Below, one piece after another: positions 6,808 through 11,891 of a stretch of 11,891 nucleotides of DNA. The position numbers and the translations under genes are program-made. Source of the DNA: Promethearchaeota archaeon (GTDB lineage Archaea; Asgardarchaeota; Lokiarchaeia; Sigynarchaeales; SOKP01); NCBI GenBank assembly GCA_030620005.1, contig JAUXAJ010000162.1, forward strand, positions 1 through 11,891, read 5' to 3'. Below the pieces are notes generated by a model, which made no database searches, was not told the DNA's origin, and saw only the letters and a program-made list of their open reading frames with translations. The stretch's first letter is position 1; every line of letters begins with the position of its first letter.

Positions 6808-7542
6808 TTAAGAATCATGCCTTAATAAGCGTTTCTTCAGGAAGCTTGGCATTATAAACGCTGAATAAAATTCTATTGCGCTAGAAATTAAAATAACCCT
6901 GAAAATCACTAAAGTAATTGTAGTAGAGGGAATCAAAGCGTCAAGAAATCCACCAATGCAGAATGAAGGAAATGCAATTAATAGTAATTTTCCTTTTAAT
7001 TTAGTTTCAGGATTATCGAATTTGAGTGTTACTAGTGAAAATTTGACTCCAGTGACTAGAATAACTATTAATAGTATAACTAAAAAGAGTCCTAGTAATA
7101 AGGAATTTGCTTTAGTATCAACCGGAGAGATCTTTTCTCCAATTACAATCGGATCAGTGATTAAAAAATAGAAAAAAATTCCATAAAAAATTACAATAAA
7201 CATACCACACAGAATTAATACCATTTTCTGCTTTTCTTGGTACAAGAAATTTGTGAATGCAGTCATCCAAAAAAATAAAGCAAGAGGTAGCGGAAGAAAA
7301 TTCAACAGCATGATCATTTCGAAAGAAAGTCCTTCATTACCCATTAAAAGAGCAATTAAAAACGAAGCACTAGTACCATACCATCCTGAAACAATAAAAA
7401 CCCATGTTAAACCAACTAAAAGAATATTTATATCTTTATTATTGAAATATTTAAGTGCTATCTTCACTCCAACAATTATTGAAATTATAACAAATAGAAC
7501 ACCAAAAATTCCATTAACAATATCTAATGCTTCGAGAGCCAT
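6808..7542 (-). CDS. Seven-helix membrane protein of unknown function
   Basis: A 244-residue, strongly hydrophobic protein with about seven membrane-spanning stretches (near residues 10-30, 38-65, 75-98, 106-128, 148-170, 184-205 and 210-232), short charged loops and a basic C-terminus (LKKRLLRHDS). I recognise no catalytic or binding motif. The even seven-helix layout recalls N-terminal sensor domains of archaeal signalling proteins, but there is no soluble output domain, so a stand-alone receptor or structural role is only a guess. Start ATG 7542 opens directly into the first helix. No ribosome site is seen, and the A/T stretch 20-30 nt upstream suits a leaderless transcript. It is convergent with the beta-CASP gene and divergent from iscU, so it is its own transcription unit. 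Confidence 0.75.
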   Translation of the reverse strand: MALEALDIVNGIFGVLFVIISIIVGVKIALKYFNNKDINILLVGLTWVFIVSGWYGTSASFLIALLMGNEGLSFEMIMLLNFLPLPLALFFWMTAFTNFLYQEKQKMVLILCGMFIVIFYGIFFYFLITDPIVIGEKISPVDTKANSLLLGLFLVILLIVILVTGVKFSLVTLKFDNPETKLKGKLLLIAFPSFCIGGFLDALIPSTTITLVIFRVILISSAIEFYSAFIMPSFLKKRLLRHDS

Positions 7543-7708
7543 GATATATGAGTTTTTATTATTATTAATAATATTCCAATAGAATCAATCTAATTTATAT
7601 ATTTTCTTTATTATTTTAAAATCTAAAATTAATTTTTTATTAATATGTTTGTTTGAATATGGAACAGCTTTAGATAATGATTCTTTTTAAAAAATTTATT
7701 CTAAATAA

Positions 7709-7717
7709 TTATAAAAT
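7709..7717 (+). promoter_or_regulatory. TATA-like box for iscU
   Basis: TTATAAAAT lies so that transcription would begin near 7740 and yield a leader of about 45 nt containing the Shine-Dalgarno site at 7772-7778. An inverted repeat, ATACT (7744-7748) with AGTAT (7758-7762), sits at the expected start of that leader and could be an operator. The rest of the 7543-7783 interval is AT-rich without a gene. Confidence 0.35.
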
Positions 7718-7771
7718 ATTTTAGAAATGTATAACTTTTACTTATACTTAGTAAATTAGTATTCAAATCTT

Positions 7772-7778
7772 AGGTGAT
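7772..7778 (+). promoter_or_regulatory. Strong Shine-Dalgarno site that decides the iscU start
   Basis: AGGTGAT matches seven consecutive bases of the archaeal Shine-Dalgarno consensus. It ends 5 nt before an in-frame ATC (7784) and 23 nt before the first in-frame ATG (7802), so its spacing supports the ATC only. An overlapping ATG at 7776 leads to a stop after five codons in another frame. Confidence 0.6.
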
Positions 7779-7783
7779 GCTAT

Positions 7784-8158
7784 ATCTATTCTGAAAAAGT
7801 CATGGATCACTTTAAAAATCCGAGGAATATGGGTGAGCTCAAAAATCCTAGTTCTATCGGCGAAGTTGGTAATTCTGTTTGTGGAGATCTCATGTTTATC
7901 TATATTAAAGTCAAGGATGATAAAATAGACGATATTTCATTTCAGACTTTTGGATGTGGCGCTGCTATTGCCTCTTCAAGCATGGTTACAGAGTTAGCGA
8001 AAGGCAAAACTTTAGACGAAGCAATGGAAATAACTCGAAAGGATGTTGCTGATGCCTTAGACGGGCTTCCTCCTATTAAATTGCACTGTAGTAATTTAGC
8101 TGCTGACGGACTCCATGCGGCTATAGAAAATTACCGTAAAATCCGAGCACATGGCTGA
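7784..8158 (+). CDS. iscU: Iron-sulfur cluster scaffold IscU/NifU-N, apparent ATC start
   Basis: Small scaffold on which [2Fe-2S] clusters are built from sulfur supplied by a cysteine desulfurase (nifS at 2884-4095), then passed to client proteins. From ATC 7784 it has 124 residues. Numbered from there, the ligands are C33 and D35 in SVCGD, C58 in FGCGAA, and H101-C102 in KLHCS, all intact. The end AADGLHAAIENY is typical. Reading from ATC gives (M)YSEKVMDHFKNPRN, the normal IscU beginning. The first ATG (7802) would remove YSEKV. The only sense codons between the upstream TGA (7775-7777) and ATG 7802 are TGC, TAT and ATC to GTC, with no ATG, GTG or TTG. The strong AGGTGAT site fits ATC. It is monocistronic, with the regulator convergent downstream. 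The IscU identity is firm and the start is inferred; a base error at 7786 is the alternative. Confidence 0.93.
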   Translation: MYSEKVMDHFKNPRNMGELKNPSSIGEVGNSVCGDLMFIYIKVKDDKIDDISFQTFGCGAAIASSSMVTELAKGKTLDEAMEITRKDVADALDGLPPIKLHCSNLAADGLHAAIENYRKIRAHG

Positions 8159-8219
8159 AAATCAGCATTTCTTACTTCGGAGCTTGATTTCTATTTACTT
8201 ACTTAAACAAAATTATTGA

Positions 8220-8657
8220 TCATGATTTTTCTTTTTTAAACGCTTTTGCGCAATGAATGCAGCAAAAATTCGTCTCTCTACCATCAATTGTTTCAATATA
8301 AAAGTCTTCATAAAGTTTTACGCCACAACAAACGCATATTTTTAATTTTGACTGGATTGCGGCTTCTATTAAGTTATTGAATCTTGAAAAAATTCTATCG
8401 ATAAATTTTTCCCCTGCTGAAGTTAATTTAAAACCTTTTGCCCGTTCTGATTCCGCTTTTTGAATATCTTTAATGTAATCCTTAGATTTAAGATCTTTTA
8501 AGAAGTCATAAACGCTTGTTGGACTTGCCGTCGTGCCTAGATCCTCTTTAAGTCTGTTAATAATTTGATATCCTGTTATTGAGCTTTTAGATTTCAATAG
8601 GAATAAAATATAGAATCTAGACATGCTTTGAACTTTTATTTCATCTTTTTTACTCAT
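8220..8657 (-). CDS. Winged-helix (PadR-like) regulator with C-terminal TRASH metal-sensing domain
   Basis: Probable metal-responsive transcription regulator of 145 residues. Residues 12-90 form a winged helix of PadR-like pattern (YILFLLKSKSSITGYQII, then a recognition-helix region TSVYDFLKDLKSK and the wing GFKLTSAGEKFI). Residues 106-141 form a TRASH module with C108, C110, C111 and, after about 20 residues, FCCIHC (C132, C133, H135, C136). TRASH sensors of archaea (for example CopR/CopT of Sulfolobales) bind copper and control exporters. Here the divergent genes are a Cu+ ATPase and its small neighbour, so copper sensing for that island is the likely role. In the known archaeal pairs the DNA-binding part is of another type, so this fusion is less usual. 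ATG 8657 is chosen over TTG 8663 because GAGG (8665-8668) lies 7 nt before it. Whether it represses or activates is not visible. Confidence 0.82.
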   Translation of the reverse strand: MSKKDEIKVQSMSRFYILFLLKSKSSITGYQIINRLKEDLGTTASPTSVYDFLKDLKSKDYIKDIQKAESERAKGFKLTSAGEKFIDRIFSRFNNLIEAAIQSKLKICVCCGVKLYEDFYIETIDGRETNFCCIHCAKAFKKEKS

Positions 8658-8707
8658 TTTCAAGCCTCACCATCTAAAACAAGAAAATTCTAAATTTTAA
8701 ATGTTTC

Positions 8708-8774
8708 GTATATATTTTATAATAGTTACTTTTAAGTATGTATCAATTCATATATATATTAAGTAGTATATAAA
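8708..8774. promoter_or_regulatory. Divergent promoter of the copper island with paired repeats
   Basis: A minus-strand TATA-like tract (8708-8722) faces the regulator, and a plus-strand box TATATAAA (8767-8774) faces the small membrane gene. Between them TTAAGTATGTAT (8732-8743) is repeated as TTAAGTAGTAT (8759-8769), 27 nt apart. The first copy overlaps a small palindrome, TACTT-TT-AAGTA (8727-8738), and the second overlaps the plus TATA box. This layout suits binding sites for the adjacent regulator. Confidence 0.4.
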
Positions 8775-8812
8775 CCTTAATAAAATAAATAAAATAAAAA
8801 AAAGGTGATTAA

Positions 8813-9103
8813 ATGATTTTTAATATCATGCATGAAGAAGAATATCACATGATGGATTATCACATGGTTGATTGGGCAGTTAACTTATTCGGTTCTTTCT
8901 GGTGGAGTTTTATGGTTCTAGGATGGTTGTTTGTTATTATTACTAGCATAATTATAGCGTTTTACATCCATAAGGACGCTACAAGTAAAAGAATAGTTAA
9001 TTCTGAAATATGGTTAATTATTGGCTTGTTTTTAAATGTCATAGGATTACTGCTATACTTGCTAGTTCGTGGAAATTATGGGGAAAATGAAGGAAGAAGA
9101 TGA
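8813..9103 (+). CDS. Small His/Met-rich two-helix membrane protein of the copper island
   Basis: A 96-residue protein with an N-terminal segment rich in possible copper ligands (M1, M6, H7, H12, M13, M14, H17, M18), then two membrane helices (about 28-52 and 66-85) joined by a basic loop (HKDATSKR), and a polar tail. The second half (YIHKDATS...WLIIGLFLNVIGLLLYLLVR) resembles the small PLDc_N-type membrane module found as stand-alone proteins in many prokaryotes. Its function is not established. Start ATG 8813 is preceded by GGTGAT (8804-8809), only 3 nt away, and M6 (8828) is an alternative. It is the first plus-strand gene after the divergent TRASH regulator and lies 115 nt before the Cu+ ATPase. 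A role in presenting or buffering copper for that pump is inferred from the ligands and the context. Confidence 0.7.
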   Translation: MIFNIMHEEEYHMMDYHMVDWAVNLFGSFWWSFMVLGWLFVIITSIIIAFYIHKDATSKRIVNSEIWLIIGLFLNVIGLLLYLLVRGNYGENEGRR

Positions 9104-9158
9104 ATCAGTGGAGAAGTTGTGAATAATTAAAAGTGATTAACAAAATATAAGCATTACA

Positions 9159-9166
9159 TTTTTTTT
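9159..9166 (+). terminator. T8 run between the small membrane gene and the ATPase
   Basis: Eight consecutive T follow the small gene by 55 nt and could attenuate or end its transcript. TATA-like sequences just after it (TTATAAAAT at 9187-9195, and a weaker one at about 9166-9174) could start a separate ATPase transcript. Read-through is equally possible. Confidence 0.3.
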
Positions 9167-9218
9167 ATAAAAATACAAATTTGATATTATAAAATAAAGT
9201 ATAAAATGGTGAATTATA

Positions 9219-11891
9219 ATGGAAGTAGAAACGAATCAGAAAGTAAAAATTAAGCTCGGTGGAATGACTTGCGCGTCGTGTGCATTTAAAATTGAGACTA
9301 AACTGAAAGGATTGGAAGGTGTGAGTAGTTCTATTGTTAATTTCGCTAACGAAGAGGCCATTGTTGCATTTAATCCAGGCATGACTAATTACGATGATTT
9401 CAGCGACGCCATTCGTGATTTAGGGTATCGGAGTTCATTGGCGAAAATTGATTTGAAAGTTGTTGACAAGTTATCTGAAATTCAGTTTGATGAATTAGTT
9501 AATAAGGCGAAGGAAATTGAAGGCATTCACGATGTTAGGGGAAATTACAACGCAAATAAGCTATTTATCGAATTTAATGAGCTGCAAATTGATGAATATA
9601 AAGTTTTTCTTGGCGTTAAAAAATTAGGTTATAAAATTGAAAAAACAGCAGGTTCCATGGATAAGGAAATTGAACAACATAAAAAGGAAATGAGATATCG
9701 ACTACGAATATTAACATTTTCGTTAATTTTTACAGTCATAATAGCACCCATTAGCTGGTTTATACCAGAATCGTTTGTAAGAAATTTAGTACTTTTCTTC
9801 TTGGGTCTTGGCAATTATTCTATCGCCGGCTCGTTCTTTCTGATTGGAGCGTATAAATCTCTAAAAAATAAATCAGCAAATATGGACGTGCTCGTTGCGT
9901 TAGGAACGACTACTGCATTAATCTATTCTATTTTAGCTACCTTTTTTATCGATGGAAATACATTTTATGAAGCAATGAGCATGATTTTATCGTTTTTACT
10001 AGTAGGAAAGTACTTTGAGCACAAAACCAAAGGACAGACTTCAGAAGCTTTAAAAAAATTAATTGGATTACAACCTAAGAACGCCACCCTTTTAAAAGAA
10101 GGAGAAGAGATTGAGATTCCAATTGAAGAAATTGAAGTAGGGGACATTTTAGTTGTCAGACCTGGAGAAAAAATTCCTGTGGATGGTAAGGTCACTGAAG
10201 GTAAATCTAAAGTGGACGAATCAATGATTACAGGGGAAAGCAGATATGTCAAGAAAAAAGAAGACGATGAAGTGATTGGTGCTACGGTAAATCAAACAGG
10301 CTTATTCCACATGGTTGCTGAAAAGGTTGGAAAAGATACGCTTTTATTTCAAATCGTTGATTTTGTCAAAGAAGCTCAGAGTAGAAAAGCGGCAAAACAA
10401 CAGTTAGCTGATAAAGTTAGCAATTATTTTGTTCCCATTGTAGTGATAATTGCAATAGGCGCTTTTCTTTATTGGTATCTTGTTGCAAATATTGGTTTAG
10501 AATTATCATTATTAGTCTTTACTTCGATAGTTGTCATATCGTGTCCATGCGCACTTGGTTTAGCAATTCCCACGGCGGTAATGGTTGGAACAGGTAAAGG
10601 AGCTGAAAATGGACTTTTGATAAAAGGAGGAGATTCATTGGAATCCGTTAATAACATAAATACGATTGTGTTTGACAAAACAGGTACTTTAACAGTTGGA
10701 AAACCAAAAGTTTCAGGAATCTTCACGGAGAAGGATCTTAGAGGTGAAGGATATGACGCAAAGGAACTCTTAACTTATGCTGGTAATGCTGAAATGGGCT
10801 CAGAACATCCACTAGGGAGAGCAATTATAGAAGAAGCGAATCAAAGAGGAATATCTCTTGAGACTCCAGTAGAATTTGATGCTATACCTGGAAAAGGGAT
10901 AAGCACTAAAGTAAAAGGTAAAAAAATCTTGATTGGAAACGAGAAACTGATGAAAGACAATGAAATTCCAACAGAAGCTTTTAGTTCTAAATACAAAGAA
11001 TTTCAACAAGCCGGAAAAACCACCATAATTGTAGCCGTTGATGATAAAATCAGGGGTATTATTGGAATTTCGGATAAAATAAAAGATCAAGCGCCTTATG
11101 CGTTAGACGAGCTTAGAAAAATGGGTTTGGAGATATTCATGCTCACGGGCGATAATCTACAAACTGCCTTAATTATTGGTGAACAATTAAAAATTGACGA
11201 TAAACACATACTAGCCGAAGTCTTACCAAACGAGAAGGCTCTTACTATTCAAAAGCTTCAAGAATCAAGCGAGCAAAGAATTGTTGGCATGGTTGGAGAC
11301 GGAATAAACGACGCTCCAGCATTAGCTCAAGCTGATGTTGGTATCGCTGTCGGCTCAGGCACGGATGTGGCTATTGAAACAGCTGATATTGTATTAATGA
11401 GAGGGGATCTTAGGAATGTTGTATCTGCAATTAAACTTTCAAAAAAAACATATAAAAAGATGATAACTAACTTATTCTGGGCGTTTATTTATAACCTAAT
11501 TGGAATTCCAATTGCTGCGGGTGTTTTATACGGCTTGACTGGATTTTTCTTACCACCTTATTTGGCCGCCGTATTCATGGCCACTAGTTCCGTTTCAGTG
11601 GTGACTAATGCGCTATTTCTGAAAAGATTCGAACCCAAGACAAAACAACAACTTGAAGAAGAAAAGTTATTATTAGAAGAAAGAGTAATAGATCCAATAT
11701 GCGGCATGGAGATCGTTCCAAGTCAATCGATTAAATATAAACATGAAGGCAAGAGTTATTATTTTTGCAATCCTTCTTGCGAAAAAGAATTTAAGCTCGA
11801 TCCCGAAAAGTACAAAAATTTTGAAAAAATTGATCCAAAACTCATGCACAAGCAGATTTATGAAGAAGAACTCGTTACAGACCCCGTGTGT
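9219..11891 (+). CDS. copA: Cu+-exporting P1B-1-type ATPase with C-terminal YHS domains (3' partial)
   Basis: ATP-driven copper exporter in the cell membrane; 891 residues are visible and the frame is still open at the window edge. Order of parts: heavy-metal domain with GMTCASC (C18, C21); a second HMA-like fold (about residues 84-145) without CxxC; membrane helices; actuator motif TGES; the CPC transport motif (C442, C444); phosphorylation motif DKTGT (D486); SEHP (H530); GDGIND (D694, D698); and last helices with YN and MATSSVSVV. The CPC plus YN and MxxSS set marks Cu+/Ag+ specificity. After a Glu/Lys-rich stretch a YHS/TRASH module begins at 825 (DPICGM, C828; FCNPSC, C850 and C854), and a second begins at the very edge (DPVC, C891). 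Start ATG 9219 has GGTGA 6 nt upstream. The gene follows the small His/Met-rich protein and is probably controlled by the TRASH regulator at 8220-8657. Confidence 0.95.
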   Translation, partial: MEVETNQKVKIKLGGMTCASCAFKIETKLKGLEGVSSSIVNFANEEAIVAFNPGMTNYDDFSDAIRDLGYRSSLAKIDLKVVDKLSEIQFDELVNKAKEIEGIHDVRGNYNANKLFIEFNELQIDEYKVFLGVKKLGYKIEKTAGSMDKEIEQHKKEMRYRLRILTFSLIFTVIIAPISWFIPESFVRNLVLFFLGLGNYSIAGSFFLIGAYKSLKNKSANMDVLVALGTTTALIYSILATFFIDGNTFYEAMSMILSFLLVGKYFEHKTKGQTSEALKKLIGLQPKNATLLKEGEEIEIPIEEIEVGDILVVRPGEKIPVDGKVTEGKSKVDESMITGESRYVKKKEDDEVIGATVNQTGLFHMVAEKVGKDTLLFQIVDFVKEAQSRKAAKQQLADKVSNYFVPIVVIIAIGAFLYWYLVANIGLELSLLVFTSIVVISCPCALGLAIPTAVMVGTGKGAENGLLIKGGDSLESVNNINTIVFDKTGTLTVGKPKVSGIFTEKDLRGEGYDAKELLTYAGNAEMGSEHPLGRAIIEEANQRGISLETPVEFDAIPGKGISTKVKGKKILIGNEKLMKDNEIPTEAFSSKYKEFQQAGKTTIIVAVDDKIRGIIGISDKIKDQAPYALDELRKMGLEIFMLTGDNLQTALIIGEQLKIDDKHILAEVLPNEKALTIQKLQESSEQRIVGMVGDGINDAPALAQADVGIAVGSGTDVAIETADIVLMRGDLRNVVSAIKLSKKTYKKMITNLFWAFIYNLIGIPIAAGVLYGLTGFFLPPYLAAVFMATSSVSVVTNALFLKRFEPKTKQQLEEEKLLLEERVIDPICGMEIVPSQSIKYKHEGKSYYFCNPSCEKEFKLDPEKYKNFEKIDPKLMHKQIYEEELVTDPVC

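Noticed and set aside
6956..7582. Plus-strand open frames opposite the seven-helix gene
   Set aside because: They are Asn/Ser/Lys-rich mirrors of hydrophobic codons. The minus-strand reading has ordered helices.
9629..11090. Minus-strand open frames opposite copA
   Set aside because: They lie inside a continuous P-type ATPase frame with all catalytic motifs.
1..11891. CRISPR array, tRNA, rRNA or insertion sequence
   Set aside because: I saw no spaced direct repeats of CRISPR size, no cloverleaf or T-loop sequence, and no transposase or terminal repeats.

Overview
The window is AT-rich (roughly one third G+C by eye) and looks archaeal. An archaeoflavoprotein of the AfpA type, TATA-like boxes upstream of genes, GGTGA-type Shine-Dalgarno sites, T-run 3' ends and TRASH/YHS metal domains all fit. 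The number of membrane proteins and long lysine-rich proteins would suit an Asgard archaeon of the Lokiarchaeia kind. That placement is an impression and was not tested.

Layout, left to right. (1) The last 23 codons of an unidentified gene (1-72), a GC-rich hairpin, then a ferredoxin with four [4Fe-4S] sites (258-695, +). (2) A minus-strand pair: AfpA-like flavoprotein (2144-2704) and a polytopic protein of the heparan-glucosaminide acetyltransferase/DUF1624 type (860-2131). (3) Divergent from that pair, a NifS/IscS cysteine desulfurase (2884-4095, +), with a tandem 9-bp repeat and palindrome in the shared promoter. (4) An 810-residue beta-CASP metallo-beta-lactamase protein (4271-6703, +) with a duplicated N-terminal domain. 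(5) A minus-strand seven-helix orphan (6808-7542). (6) The IscU scaffold (7784-8158, +). (7) A metal island: a winged-helix/TRASH regulator (8220-8657, -), divergent from a small His/Met-rich membrane protein (8813-9103, +) and a Cu+-type P1B ATPase with C-terminal YHS domains (9219 to the window end, +).

Two themes link the genes. The first is iron-sulfur chemistry: NifS supplies sulfur, IscU assembles clusters, and the polyferredoxin and possibly the flavoprotein belong to the same redox economy. The second is copper handling: sensor, small membrane accessory and exporter, where sensor and exporter carry related Cys-rich modules.

The most striking reading concerns start codons. Both IscU and the polyferredoxin have conserved sequence upstream of their first ATG. 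In each case a good Shine-Dalgarno site lies 5-7 nt before an in-frame ATC or ATT, and no ATG, GTG or TTG is available. Both genes therefore appear to start at AUC/AUU codons, and automatic callers would truncate them.
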